Below are positions 1 through 10,480 of a stretch of 64,000 nucleotides of DNA, in pieces. The stretch is from Diphasiastrum complanatum (taxonomy: Eukaryota; Streptophyta; Lycopodiopsida; Lycopodiales; Lycopodiaceae), in NCBI GenBank assembly GCA_029204225.1, contig CM055100.1, positions 28,720,649 through 28,784,648 of the forward strand. The letters run 5' to 3'. Below the pieces are notes generated by a model that was given only the letters and a program-made list of their open reading frames with translations, was not told the origin of the DNA and did no database searches. The position numbers and the translations under genes were made by a program. The number at the start of each line of letters is the position of its first letter. Position 1 is the first letter of the stretch.

Positions 1-660
1 GACAATATTTGTATCTCTGATATTGTAGCACATTTTACGACATCATGCATCATTTTGTGCAAAAGCTTACGGCAGTCTAAGTATTTGGTCATCACAAGGA
101 ATGGAGAAATCTCATTGGCAAGCCAGAGCAGCATTTCATCGATATACACACTATGGTGGAACATCTCAAAAAAATAGTTACATCATCCAACTATTTCAAT
201 GGTTCTACAGGCGTATTCAAATCCAATATAAAACTAGATCAACAAATTATCAGAAATTCAGAAAGGCGTGCAAATTTATAGATGAAAATAATATTGATGC
301 AAGACTCAACCCATAGTAATTTTCATGATGTCAGACGAAAAAAGTATGTATTATATCGCATCATTTGTAGTACAATGCAAGGCAAAATCATTGTTTCTCT
401 TTGTGTTTAATGATCAGCTTTGCCGTGTGGTCATGAAGAAATTTTTTTCTATCATATGGATCTAGAAAATCAATCGATCTTCTTTTGCTCAAGTCAATGT
501 ATCCAGAGAAAATAGCTAAGGAGGAAGACCTTTTCGGAACTTCCTCAGCTACAAGTGTCGCGAACAATTCGTGAAACACAAATAAATTATTTGACCCTAG
601 AAACAGAGCATCTATTTGAGTATCAACAGTCGTAAACGATTAGATATCTACTATTACAGC
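1..660. other. No recognisable gene
   Basis: Short open frames exist on both strands (for example 101-316 forward and 388-579 reverse) but none matches a family I know. The stretch is AT-rich and looks like decayed repeat or intergenic DNA. Confidence 0.4.
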
Positions 661-960
661 ATTAAAAGGCCAAAAGACCTGTAAATAAAAGGCCAAAAGA
701 CCTATCTTGTAGCAATATAAATACATGTGCAGTACTCGTTGTAACTCACTCACTCAATCAAAGACACAACAAGAGGTAAGACAGCAAGAGATGTATATTG
801 ATGAATCAGATTCAGAGTTATAAAAACTCATTTTTAATCAATAGTTTCTTATTGTCTAAATTGTCTTAAATTGTCTCTTACTTCCGCACGCATATTCAAT
901 CAAGACAAACACTGTTTTATTAGTACATAGATCAGATACAGTTCCGATTGAAGACATTGA
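661..960 (+). promoter_or_regulatory. Promoter-like, LTR-like segment with a short direct repeat
   Basis: A 17 bp unit containing GGCCAAAAGACC occurs twice (664-680 and 687-703), followed by a TATA-like ATATAAATA at 715-723 and a run of ACTCACTC/ACACAACAAG. This resembles the U3/R part of a plant LTR. I see no matching second LTR or primer site nearby, so it could equally be a fragment of a gene promoter. Confidence 0.3.
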
Positions 961-2814
961 TATTAGTTGATTTATTCAAACTTTTATCATATTCTCTGTG
1001 GAAGAATAATTACGATTTTTTCTACAATGACTCGTTTGTTGCTTAGGTTTTGTCCTTTCTTCCTCAGCTTCTTAAATCTCTCCCTTTATTTCGTGATGTT
1101 GTTGTGCCTGCTTCGTAAATCTTTTCTGGCTGATCAACCAATGTGGTTGGTCTCTGCAAGATACTTGCAACGATATCTCAGCTCCTTCGGTAAGACTATC
1201 AAGGTTTAAAAACTGGGGATTTCACAGATGAATAACGAGATGATGGAAAAACATAGAAATGGAAGGAAGGGTGGTGGTGGTGACATCGACAGATGGTATG
1301 GCATAGGAGTGGTTGAAGAAGAAGACCAATTTTCCAATACTTGTTATTCCTATCTGCTGAAAGATCTTCGTTGTGACTGTGGTACTTCTTCCAATTGAGT
1401 CTCTTTGGATTGCCCATTTTCTTCTTAGCCATGTCTTCTTTGTCGTGGTTTGTGACCTTGGCTGGTGATGTTGTTTCTGGCAATGTGGCTGCTCTAGTGG
1501 ATGTCTGCAAAACCACTCTCTCCCCCCCAAAACAATTTGTTGGTGGAGATGTTGTTGTTGGTATCCTGCACGCGCATGGTTGGATCGTCGTTTGGAACAC
1601 GTAGTTGAAACACACAGTTAAAACATGTGACTAGACTAAAGATTGAACAAATTTTAACTAAACCTGTTTTTATCTTGCTGTAGTTGACTCAAAGATGAAT
1701 ATGATGGTGAGATGTAGGAATCAACTCTAAAGTGACTTGGATTTTTCAGATTTGCAATATGCACATAAAATCCTAAACTCTCTACAAGGTGATCTGGGGA
1801 TAGATGGATGAAAAGAAATGGATTCCGGAGATACTCTACAAATATGACTCTTGTTCAATGGCTAACCTTGGTGAAATAAAAGCAAATCCAAGAATGACAT
1901 GCAAGCATAAGAAAATAACATGTGAAGAAGACACAGAAAAAGTGAATCATAGAAAAAAGAAACAAAGTAATATACCATCTTTACAAAGAGTTGATATTTG
2001 CAGAACACCATGTGGAACAAAAGTTTCATACATGAAGAGTTATATGGCACTTGGATATTTGCCAGTTTCCATTGTGAGGTAGAGTAAAAAAATCGAACAT
2101 GCCCTTGTCAAAAACAAGGTAGGATTGGTGACACTGAATATATGGAAGATATAGCTTGAAATGCATGGAAGGAGAAGATACTATTGTCGTAGTACTCCTC
2201 TAATCAGGAGATTCATAAAATGAACTTCCATATAGATTTTCGATTCTCATAGGTGTTTGGGTAAAGCATTGGAAATCTTCGCAATTTGTGAAAAGACATA
2301 TAGAGTTGAGGTTGTAGAAAGGAAGAATAAATTTTCAATTCCCTGGTGAGGTTGCTCTTGGTTGGAAATTTTAGCAGATGACAAAATATCTATGTCCTTT
2401 GTCCTTTGACAATGACTCAATTCAGTTCTTGAAATAACGTCTTTGTGCCATGATTAATCTGGGTAATTATGGGGTAATGTAGAAGTTTGCAAGGAACTTC
2501 CCGATTGAGCAGCATGTTTAGCTATTGAGTGCTATGGTGCTCATGTTGCGTTGTGTGGTGATCCTATCTGGATTCGTAACGGACGTGGCGGGAAGGTAGG
2601 ATCTTACTTGGTTGTTTTGGACAGTCTTTGAAACTGTGTTTTCTAACATAGTCTGGGCATTCGGCATGGTATTTTGTTTTGACTGGACAATCAACCATAA
2701 AGTGCCTATTTCACCATAGATGAAACATCCATTTGTCGTTGGCCCTTGCGTAATGGCATAGCCATCTTGTATGGCTAGTGGTTCTGGATTTTTTAGGGGG
2801 AAATTCGTTATAAT
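961..2814. other. No supported gene
   Basis: Overlapping open frames on opposite strands around 1199-1615 and 1862-2082 show no recognisable motif and are likely chance frames. Composition and lack of structure suggest old intergenic or repeat DNA. Confidence 0.4.
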
Positions 2815-3277
2815 ATGAGCATTGTAAAGCTACCTTTACAAGCTTTACTTCCAGCGCCACTGGTGCCAGCATTGTCCCCTGCGCCAACAATGCCACTGCT
2901 GCTCCTGGCGCCACCGGCACTAGCGCTGCTCCTGGCGCCACTGTGACCAGAATCCAGGAACTGGTTGTCTCCATATCTGTCGCGGCTTGTGATTCTGAGT
3001 GCTCCTTGCATGAATGTGAATGGGTTAATCTTTTGGGGAATGGACTCTACTTCGAGTAAGTTAAGTTTGATGTATGTCGGGCGGCTTGCTTGGAGGGAAG
3101 TCACCCACATCAGGACCCCCGATCTGGCATGGCGCCAGGTTGGTTCTCAATGGGGGCTAGGTCTGATCGTCATTGGCGATTTGGCTGCTTGTATGTCAAC
3201 TGGGTTCGGATGGCAAGAGTTGAAAGCTGAGAAGCTAAGTCATGGTTTTCGGCTCCCTTTGGGATGTCTGCGCTACA
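2815..3277 (+). repeat. Repeat family R1, LTR-like end
   Basis: This segment ends in CA two bases before a tRNA-Met primer site, as an LTR would. Its parts recur inverted near the window end: 2822-2945 matches the reverse complement of about 63885-63988, and 2953-3110 matches that of about 63160-63312. The GC-rich first part reads on the reverse strand as a Gly/Ala/Ser-rich peptide ending KACKGSFT. The peptide is similar in the two copies, so it may be a remnant of coding sequence. Assignment as an LTR is inference; no partner LTR was found. Confidence 0.45.
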
Positions 3278-3279
3278 TG

Positions 3280-3291
3280 TGGTATCAGAAC
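3280..3291 (+). other. tRNA-Met primer binding site (degenerate)
   Basis: TGGTATCAGAAC differs by one base from TGGTATCAGAGC, the plant LTR-retrotransposon primer site complementary to initiator tRNA-Met. Its place two bases after a CA terminus fits an LTR/PBS junction. Confidence 0.5.
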
Positions 3292-3329
3292 TGACTGGCC
3301 GGTCAGCTATGCGGATCTCACAGGGATGG

Positions 3330-3920
3330 CCATTGTTTGGGGTTCATCTAGACAACTGTTGTGCAAGGTGCTGCCCACAGTGTAAGCACGGGTGCATCCA
3401 CGGTCGGGGTTGGCAGAACGGGGGCTTGATGAGTCAAGGTGCTGCCCTTGAGGTGTAAGCACGGTTAGTTTCTATAGTTCGGGCCTGCCGCTGCCTGCAC
3501 GTAGGACAGATGAGGCAAAGTGCTACCTAGGTAGGTGAAAGCAAGGTCTGTGCCTTGTGAGGTGCGGGGTGACATATTCGCGATAGCCACCGATTGTTTA
3601 GCTATAAGGGCTATCAACCAAATTTGGTGGGGGCATGACTGAGGCAATGTGCTACCTAATGGTGAAAGCACGGGTGCGTCCACGATTGGGGTGATATGCT
3701 GCCAATCGTTTAGCTATAAGGGGTATCGACTAGATTTGGTGGGGGTATTACTTAGGCAATGTGCTACCTAACAATGAAAGCAAGGGTGCGTCCACGGTCG
3801 GGGCGGTATATTCAAGGACAGCTGCCGATCATTTAGCTATAAGGGCTATCGACCTGATTTGGTGGGGCATGATTGAGGCAATGTGCTGCTTAATGGTGAA
3901 AGCATGGATAGCGCGACCAG
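3330..3920 (+). repeat. Tandem repeat, unit about 112-129 bp
   Basis: The anchor GAGGCAATGTGCTACCT recurs at 3512, 3641, 3753 and 3875 (spacing 129, 112, 122). Each is followed by a TGAAAGCA box, a GGGTGCGTCCACG box and TTTAGCTATAAGGG. Earlier, less conserved units lie at about 3360-3460. The array sits in what would be the untranslated leader after the primer site at 3280, where plant LTR elements often carry tandem repeats. Confidence 0.75.
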
Positions 3921-3989
3921 GCAAAGGTCCTTTGGCAGGGCTATCTCAAAGAGGTGACTTGTCTTTGTTACCTGTTAGTAAAACTGCGT

Positions 3990-4744
3990 GAGTGTCTTGC
4001 TTGTATGCATTTGTGGTGAGTCTTAGTACTCGTGCTAATACAAGGAGCTGATGGCTCAAGAAGGAACCTTTTTTTTGAAGGCTGATACCATCAAAGAAAG
4101 AGGACTACAGAATTTGTGGGGCGGATTCGTAGTTCAAGTACTCGCATGTGAACGACAATGAAACGACTCAATGTTTGCAAAGGATGGATGGCTACCTGTT
4201 TCTTGGGTTAGTTTCATTTGAGACAACGCCCACCAGACGCAAGCAGGAAGTCAAAAGTTGGAAAGGGCAATTTCAGGGGAGATCTTCTATGGAGCAGTTG
4301 GTCTTCATTTGGAATGCCACCTTCAGAATTGAAACTCATTGAGCATGGGTGATATCTAGTAATCAGTTGGGTTTTTCCTCAAAGGGAAAAGACTAGGATC
4401 ATCTTCAAGTATTGGCAACAAGTTAGATCAAGCCATAATCCTAGCAGATGGAAAGCAAAGTGTTGGAAAGGCTTTTGTCTGAGAACTCTACTCTAAGTCT
4501 GATCAGCTGATTTTATAAGTGGAAGGGAACTATCACACACACCCCTCACTTGGTGCAGATGTTGAATCAAAGTTGATCAAAATAGGGGCAAATTCAAGGC
4601 GACCTAGCCATACTCACACAAGGAGACTGGAAACTTTGAACCTAATAAGTTGACAAGTTTTTGTTGTGGAAAGGAAAGTCTGTTATAGGCTGTCTCTGAA
4701 CCAGCAATGATGAGGAGAGATAATGAGTATGCTAATGTGTATTA
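3990..4744. other. No supported gene
   Basis: Only a short forward frame at 4148-4342 is present, without recognisable motifs. It probably belongs to the same decayed retroelement as the upstream primer site and tandem array. Confidence 0.35.
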
Positions 4745-5010
4745 CGTGTAAAGTAGCTAATCAACGAAGGAATTGTGAAAGTTGAGTCTGGCATGAGAGA
4801 CTTGGTACTTCAAAAGGACGCTAAGGGTCAGTTCGTATTGAGATAGGACTAGTGCAAACTCTGGGTGCATGTGTCTAATTCAAAGAGAGCTACTTGAAAT
4901 CAAGCTAGATGTACACTCCTTGTTTTGATTGTAAGGCAACTAGCCAATGATGGAATTTTGAAAGTCAAGTTTTGCGCGACGGACATTGTGCTTCAAATGA
5001 ATGCGAAGAG
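4745..5010 (+). repeat. Two diverged direct repeats, 186 bp apart
   Basis: A segment at about 4750-4835 (GGAATTGTGAAAGTTGAGT, then GACTTGGTACTTCAAAA) recurs in diverged form at about 4936-5020 (GGAATTTTGAAAGTCAAGT, then GACATTGTGCTTCAAAT). It looks like an old tandem duplication. Function is unknown. Confidence 0.4.
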
Positions 5011-5132
5011 ATGGTTCGTATGCGGATCAAACTTCTACGAAATAAACAAATCTTTTATCTTTCGTACGAATGTGTCACGTATTTGTCATCCCACTGTAGG
5101 TAAGTTAATTGGTCTTCCAAGAACATGATCTA

Positions 5133-5357
5133 ATTCCGAGATCGAGTCTCATTCTTGGTTTGCAATTCTTCCCATAAATCTTTCACGTTTACAATTGATA
5201 TAAGATCTAGTATTATATTGTCATGCACTGAAGACGCAATAATTGCTATAGCTTTGTCATTTCTCAAACCCCATTCTTGAAGTTCTTTACAAATGAAAAA
5301 GATTAAGGCTTCAGTTACTGATAGCATTATGGATGAAGTTGGAAAAATATTAGACAC
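5133..5357 (-). pseudogene. Ty1/Copia gag (UBN2-like) fragment
   Basis: The reverse-strand translation includes WGLRNDKAIAIIASSVHD followed by VKDLWEELQTK. This is the Copia Gag pattern W-x-N-D-x-K-A-x-x-I-x-x-S-V-x-D ... K-x-x-W-x-x-L. Only this short piece remains, with no flanking LTR or protease, so it is a relic. Its reading overlaps the start of an unrelated forward reading frame from 5293. Confidence 0.45.
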
Positions 5358-6330
5358 TACATTGCTTCAGGGGGCATGTGACTTTTCTAGCATCAGTAGG
5401 GAATCATATGCAACAATGTTTAAGATGATAAAGGAGGCATTTGCACAGGTAAATATCAAAAAGTTTCCAATCCCACGACCATTTCATCTTAAAAAAAAAA
5501 AGAGACATGTTTAACCATGGTATGCAGACAATAGTTGGTAATCCATCTCATATCAATGAAGTGTATTGCTCAAAAGGAGAAAGTCTAGCATATAACAATT
5601 CCAACAATTTATTTATTGACATTAATCAGTTATTAACATTCATCATAAATTTTTATGGTATTACAAATGAGAATGTCAATAACAAGTTGATAATTGTTCT
5701 CAAGTTAGATGAGTTTGAAATTATAAAAGGATAAAAAATGGAAAGAGTTAGTCTCATGATCATGAATGGAGCACTTTCAAATTCAGAAGACTCAGAAAGC
5801 CTCAATTTCAGTGTTCAATCAGAAAATGATATTTGGTGGTTGGCAGCATTTCAGGTATAGCAGTTCCTTTGCATAATAAATAGGGATAATCATTTGAATA
5901 TGGATTTCATATCTAAAATCTTCTATGTGTTAATATTATGAGGCTAATCACGTTTTTGTATTCTCTTATAGGTGCTGAAAGAAGACCATAACATTCTCTC
6001 ATGGATATTTAATAGAACATTATATCCTGCCACCATAAAAAAATCACATGGAGGGAGTTCCACTCAATATTCCTGGAATTGGCACTTTCAACATTGAATG
6101 GCATTGAGCAGGAGATCTGGAGACATTAAAATGTATGTTCAATGTATCTCATGGCGCTAACTCTAAACACCCTTGTTTGTACTGCATGAAAACAACAAAA
6201 GACATGACAAGGAGTACAGGAATATCAAGAGATCGAGAAGATCCTAATTGGAAACCTATACTACCGATTCCTCTGCGAAATGTTCATATCTGTACATTGC
6301 ATGTGGAGGTGCGTATTATAGAAAAATAAT
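5293..6330 (+). pseudogene. Unrecognised broken gene, possibly transposon-derived
   Basis: Three reading-frame pieces follow in order. The first is 5293-5514 (starting MKKIKASVTDSIMDEVGKIL). Then 5507-5734 runs into 5738-5852 (KMERVSLMIMNGALSNSED, then SENDIWWLAAFQ). A plausible GT-AG intron at about 5853-5971 leads to VLKEDHNILSWIF. The last piece is 6135-6329, with a Cys-rich HPCLYCMK motif and LPIPLRNVHICTLHVEVRII. The CxxC-then-ICTLH arrangement faintly resembles transposon-associated proteins of unknown function. I do not recognise the family. Frameshifts and stops between the pieces suggest a dead copy. It runs directly into a Copia RNase H fragment. Confidence 0.4.
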
Positions 6331-6409
6331 ATATCTTCACATCTTGTTTGCATGGAATTCCGAGCCAAAGGCCTCTACAAAGGAAGCTATCATAGATCCA
6401 CCACATGAT

Positions 6410-6816
6410 ATATATTCCAGTTTTGTGGTAGTTGTTTTTCCTGGTTTAGTAAGAAGCAAAGTACATTTGCTCTTTCCACCACAGAAGCAGAGTATAAGGC
6501 AATGTGCAGTGCTGCACAAGAAGCTATATGGTTGAGACAAATCTTGGAAGAAATTGGCATGAAGCAGAAAAATCCCACGACTTTACATAGCGACAGTCAG
6601 AGTGGCATTCAGCTAGCAAAGAATCCAGTGTTCCAGGGGAGAACTAAACACATTGAGATTCAGTATCACTTCATACGTGAGAGGCTGCTGAGTTGTGAAA
6701 TTCATGTTGTTCATTGTAGCATAGAAGAAGAACTAGCTGATATTTTCACTAAGCCACTTGTTGGAGAAAAGTTTGATAAGTTTAGATCAAAGCTTTTTGT
6801 ACTTAAAGTTTGTTGA
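6410..6816 (+). pseudogene. Ty1/Copia RNase H C-terminal fragment
   Basis: After a frameshift near 6480 the frame reads STTEAEYKAMCSAAQEAIWL, then SDSQSGIQLAKNPVFQGRTK, HIEIQYHFIRERL and ADIFTKPL. This is the standard end of a Copia polyprotein: RNase H strands with the EAEY glutamate, the SDSQS aspartate and the terminal ADIFTK box. The upstream reverse transcriptase is missing, so this is a truncated 3' part of an element. A purine tract and LTR-like sequence follow at 6856 onward. Confidence 0.8.
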
Positions 6817-6839
6817 CTTTAAAGCTATGTATATGACTA

Positions 6840-7140
6840 TATAAAAAGTGACTCTACTTTAAGGGAGAGAGTTAGAATTAAAGTTAGAATCACTGTGTTA
6901 CTGTACTGTGGGTCCTATCAGTGGATAAGGATCAGTTGGCCTCGCCACGAGGCAAGTCGATGGGACACGCGTCCCGCCAATGGCAACCTGGGTCATGCAT
7001 GGGTTGCTTGAGTGAACAACTATATGTACAGTGTAATTTCATTTTGAGAAATACAGTTTCTATGCGAGCTTGTTGTGGAGAATGTTTTCTGTCTGTGTTA
7101 CTGTGTGGCATGATCTGTGTTCCTGTGCAAAGCAAATTCT
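6840..7140 (+). repeat. Probable polypurine tract and 3' LTR remnant
   Basis: CTTTAAGGGAGAGAG (about 6855-6869) sits 40 bases after the Copia stop codon, as a polypurine tract should. The following ~270 bases contain two short GC-rich palindromes (CCTCGCCACGAGG at about 6940 and GGGACACGCGTCCC at about 6961). The LTR start appears mutated (TTAGAATT rather than TGTTAGAATT) and no 5' partner is present. Confidence 0.4.
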
Positions 7141-7141
7141 A

Positions 7142-7336
7142 AGTCTTTGCCCATAAGGGCCTCTGCAATCTTGGACTTGATTCGAGAATATCGTTGATTT
7201 CCAAGTAGACTCGTCGTTGACTTGGCTGTAAGTACTACAGTCAAAGACTTTCCAATCATGTCCTTGTCTTTCAGATTTTCATTGGTGACTAAAGCTGATC
7301 TGCAAAAGAAAAATAAGATTTAGAAAAAAAAAAAAT
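7142..7336. other. No supported gene
   Basis: AT-rich sequence between the LTR remnant and the end of the reverse-strand unknown frame. Nothing recognisable. Confidence 0.3.
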
Positions 7337-8011
7337 TCACAACCATTGAATGCTAGATGAAACAAAACACATGAATAGTTTAAAACATAATCTTACTTGA
7401 AAGCATATATATATATTTTTTTTTCGTTGACCCCCACTTGTTGAAAGCTCGTCAATACTTTCTAAAATAACTCTTTTTCGCTTATTGTTCAGTATTTTCT
7501 TCCGTAATGTGTTTACTTCTACATTTATTTGACAATATGAGGTATGCAATGTTTGTACAATTAGTTTCATGTTGTCAGTTTCTTGGTTAAGGTTTAATAT
7601 AATATCTTGCAAACGAGAATTATCTATCTTCAAGATTCCATTCTCTTCTTTTGTTCGCAAAAAAATAGTTTCTTTTTCTCAGTAGTCAGTAAGCAAACCA
7701 TTCAACATATTTTTCAAACAATGGATTTTTTTCATTGAGTTACTAATGCCATAACTTTTCAATATTTCACAATAACCCAATAGACCATTGTATCCTTCAC
7801 ACAAAAACAATATGAGTTGTGTGACCGATCTAAAATTTGGATGTTGCATTGAGCTTGGATCGATTGGATACAAACTTCCATCAACCCATAGATCACAATG
7901 TTTCCTGTCCTCCGTCCTTTGGTGAGCTGGTAAGGTGGATCCTTTCAGATTTTTTCTCGACAATGGAGCATATTCTGTGGGAAGATCAATATGGAGATGA
8001 TATTTAGACAT
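7337..8011 (-). pseudogene. Unrecognised protein with C-terminal coiled coil, one in-frame stop
   Basis: On the reverse strand one frame runs from ATG at 8011 to 7337, interrupted only by a single TGA at 7679-7681. The first part (110 residues) is compact and not low-complexity, with segments such as KHCDLWVDGSLYPIDPSS and LFLCEGYNGLLGYCEI. The second part is heptad-like and charged (NSRLQDIILNLNQETDN, then INVEVNTLRKKILNNKRKR), consistent with a coiled coil and a basic tail. I do not recognise the family. The single stop suggests a recent pseudogene, or two exons joined through unseen splicing. Confidence 0.4.
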
Positions 8012-8100
8012 CTTAATAATCGATAGATTAATCTAGTAGAAAACCAGCTTGTTATATATCTTGTAAGCTATTAAAACTCGTCTTAATTAAAAAAAAATTA

Positions 8101-8350
8101 ATTGGAAAAGTTTGAAATGACCTTGGCGCTCTTTTTGATCCATCACACTCCATGTTTCTTGCTTTATATGCAAAATCAAAGCTTTGCAGTTATGAGCAAA
8201 ATAAGTAAAATATTTTTTCAATAGATGTGTGTTGAAATTGCAAATTTTTGAATTGCAAAAGTTTGAAATAACCTTGCCGTTCCATTTGATCCAACACACT
8301 CCGTATTTTCAGAATTGCAAAAATTTAGATTCACATTGGCACTCATTGTG
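8101..8350 (-). repeat. Three diverged copies of a short repeat
   Basis: The pattern ATTG(G/C)AAAAGTTTGAAAT-ACCTTG followed by TTTGATCCA-CACACTCC starts at 8101 and 8251. A third, weaker copy starts at 8312 (ATTGCAAAAATTTAGATTCA, then TGTGATCCAAAATCTCC). Spacing is irregular (151 and 61 bp). No function is apparent. Confidence 0.5.
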
Positions 8351-8479
8351 ATCCAAAATCTCCAAAGTTTCTTGCCATGATTTTCAGATCGATAAGACTG
8401 TTTTCCATTGATGTGAACGCTTTGAGTAGATGGAAAGAAAACTTTGATGTGCAATACGATTTGCATTTACATGAGAAGT

Positions 8480-9783
8480 TATGTTAGTTAATGGTAGAAA
8501 ATAGAATCTTAAAGTATGGACCCCACGCGTTGCGGCTACCCAACTTCCAATTAACTACATACGTTACTAGTGAGGTCAAGTCATCGGAGTTGTGCGGACA
8601 GACAAAAAACTCGGTCGGAGTTTTAAAATCCGACGATTTTCTCTCTCTTACGTGGCATTTCTTAGACAGCCCTTTTGGGCCTTGGAACTCCTCTAATGGA
8701 TTATGATTGGTAATGAGAGTACATATGAAACTCATGGAGAGCCATGCTTACTTCCTATTGGACCCCTAATCCTGGCCTCTAATGCTATTGGATGAGTGAT
8801 GTATCCATCTTGCAATTCTATTGGATTCATGAGGATTTCTCAATTTTGATTGGACCCTTTGACCAAAGCTAACACTTTGACTTGATCACTCATCAAATTA
8901 CATTAACACAAGTGTCACAAGCTATTTACAAGCCTGACTAGCTCGAGTTTGCATCATAAGCTACTTTTGGCCAAATTGTGGCTTTACATGTGGCTACACA
9001 AAGATGCTTGACATAAAGACTTAGAAAACCCCTAAAGCTATGAGAGATAACTTTTTATAACTTTCACAAGACAACCTACATACGCTTTTGATCTGTGGCA
9101 GTTCCAACACACTTCTATAGGCCATTAGCGATTGTTTTTAAAAAAAGGTTTTGTCCAAACCAGCCCATGTCATCTGCAGCGGCAGCCAAGTAGATTCCAG
9201 TGCACTTCAATGGTTATCTCCAGCAGTTAGGGTGGCCTACAGTATTCAACGCATCACCAGAGGCTGTTTACAGATGGTTTTGATTAGCGAATGGATTTCT
9301 AACAACACACCATCTTCCTTCTGACATAGCAAGGCAGATTCTGGGGAGCACACGCCCTTCATCAATCTCAGGCAGTATTGAAACAGCCAACAACCTTCAT
9401 TCACTTCTTTAAAGGTTTTTCTTCATTTTTTGTGACAGAAAACATGTTTTCTAGCTGTCGACACCTCTGCGCAACATTCTATTGGTTTGTGGGCACTTTG
9501 TTACACATGGCAAATGTTCATTTGATTTCTTTCTTGCAGCAGTTGTAGAAGCCTCTTCCCTCTTGCACGAGTTACTCTTGGTTATATTATGCCAGACTTT
9601 GCCATTAGCATCCATTCTATTCTTATTCGCTTGATCTAGACTTACAGATTTGAGACAAAACACATGGCGTTGTTTAGAAGTTATGGAATCAAAGGAGCCG
9701 AGACACTGCCCTATGTAGTTGGATCTTCTTCCTTTGATCTGAAGCCTGTAGCAAAGCCACAATCTAACCTGCAATTTCTCTTG
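8480..9783. other. No supported gene
   Basis: Open frames on both strands at 8484-8735 overlap and carry no motif. A reverse-strand frame at 9451-9798 (115 residues) also shows no recognised domain. The segment is probably old repeat sequence. Confidence 0.35.
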
Positions 9784-9790
9784 CAACACC

Positions 9791-10475
9791 ATGAGCATAG
9801 CAAGAAGTTTTTCACCTATGCTTGCACATAATCTTTTTGCTAGGTAACAAAAAAATTATGTGCAAACCTAAAATACTCTCCTATGATGAGCATAGCAAGA
9901 AAAAACTTGCTATGTCTGGGCAAAAATAGGCCATTGACGATAGAGGGGGACCACCTAGGGGACTTGATTGTAGAAGAGGCAATGCATATGACTCTTGAAA
10001 AAATATATGAGCCACTCTTCTCCAATTCATCCCATGGATTTTGTCCGTCCCGAGGGTGCCACACGACGCTCGAGGAGATCAAAAACACTCGGATGAAAAT
10101 TCTGTGGTTACTTGAATTTGATATTAGAAAGTGCTATGACACGATCGATCGGCACCGCCCAGTCTCAATTATCCAGGAGGAAATCCATGATCAATGGTTT
10201 ATGGACTTGATATTGAAGTTGTTTAAGGTAGAGGTTATCGACGATTAGGAGAACCCTTGCCTAAAGCAGGAGTCCTACAACAAATAGTGTCATGTCACCA
10301 TTACCATGCAACATCTACCTAGTTTTTTTTTGCTATGCTCATCATAGGAGAATATTTTAGGTTTGCACAAAATCTTTTTGTTACCTAGCAAAAGGATTCT
10401 ATGCAAAAAAAAAAGATTCACCTACGGTGAGCATAGCTGAAAAACTTCTTGCTATGCTCGACATAGCAAGAAGTT
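9791..10475. mobile_element. Foldback-like inverted-repeat element with captured reverse transcriptase fragment
   Basis: The left arm (about 9791-9915) and right arm (about 10331-10475) are imperfect inverted copies of ~110-120 bp. Both contain GAGCATAGCAAGAAGTT, GCTAGGTAACAAAAA, GTGCAAACCTAAAATA and CTCCTATGATGAGCATAGC in matching order. Each arm also repeats the GAGCATAGCAAG word in both orientations. The right arm ends in a perfect hairpin (10445-10474; arms AACTTCTTGCTATG and CATAGCAAGAAGTT, loop CTCGA), and the left arm has a smaller one near 9890-9914. Terminal arrays of short repeats in inverted arms are characteristic of foldback-type transposons. The interior is a group II intron RT fragment, described separately. 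I could not find a convincing target-site duplication, so the exact ends are uncertain. Confidence 0.6.
9925..10320 (+). pseudogene. matR-like group II intron reverse transcriptase fragment
   Basis: The frame 9883-10248 reads RPLTI then LIVEEAMHMTLEKIYEPLF, SSHGFCPSRGCHTTLEEI and LEFDIRKCYDTIDRHR. This is the RT N-terminal region of group II intron-encoded proteins: the RPL-I motif, the EP-F-SHGF-P-RGCH motif, and the FDI-KC-D-ID segment with the first catalytic aspartate. The LEFDIRKC and TIDRHR wording is especially like plant mitochondrial MatR. After a stop at 10246-10248, homology continues with small frameshifts (SVMSPLPCNIYL at about 10285-10320). The YADD box, maturase and endonuclease parts are absent. 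The first ~14 codons derive from the flanking inverted repeat, so the ATG is not original. A mitochondrial source is inferred. Confidence 0.7.
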
Positions 10476-10480
10476 ATGGC

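Noticed and set aside
661-960. Possible pararetrovirus promoter
   Set aside because: TATA and repeat structure alone are not enough. No movement protein, coat protein or RT of that group lies nearby, so I left it as LTR-like.
1199-1615. Overlapping open frames on both strands
   Set aside because: No motif, no homologue recognised, and all frames are short.
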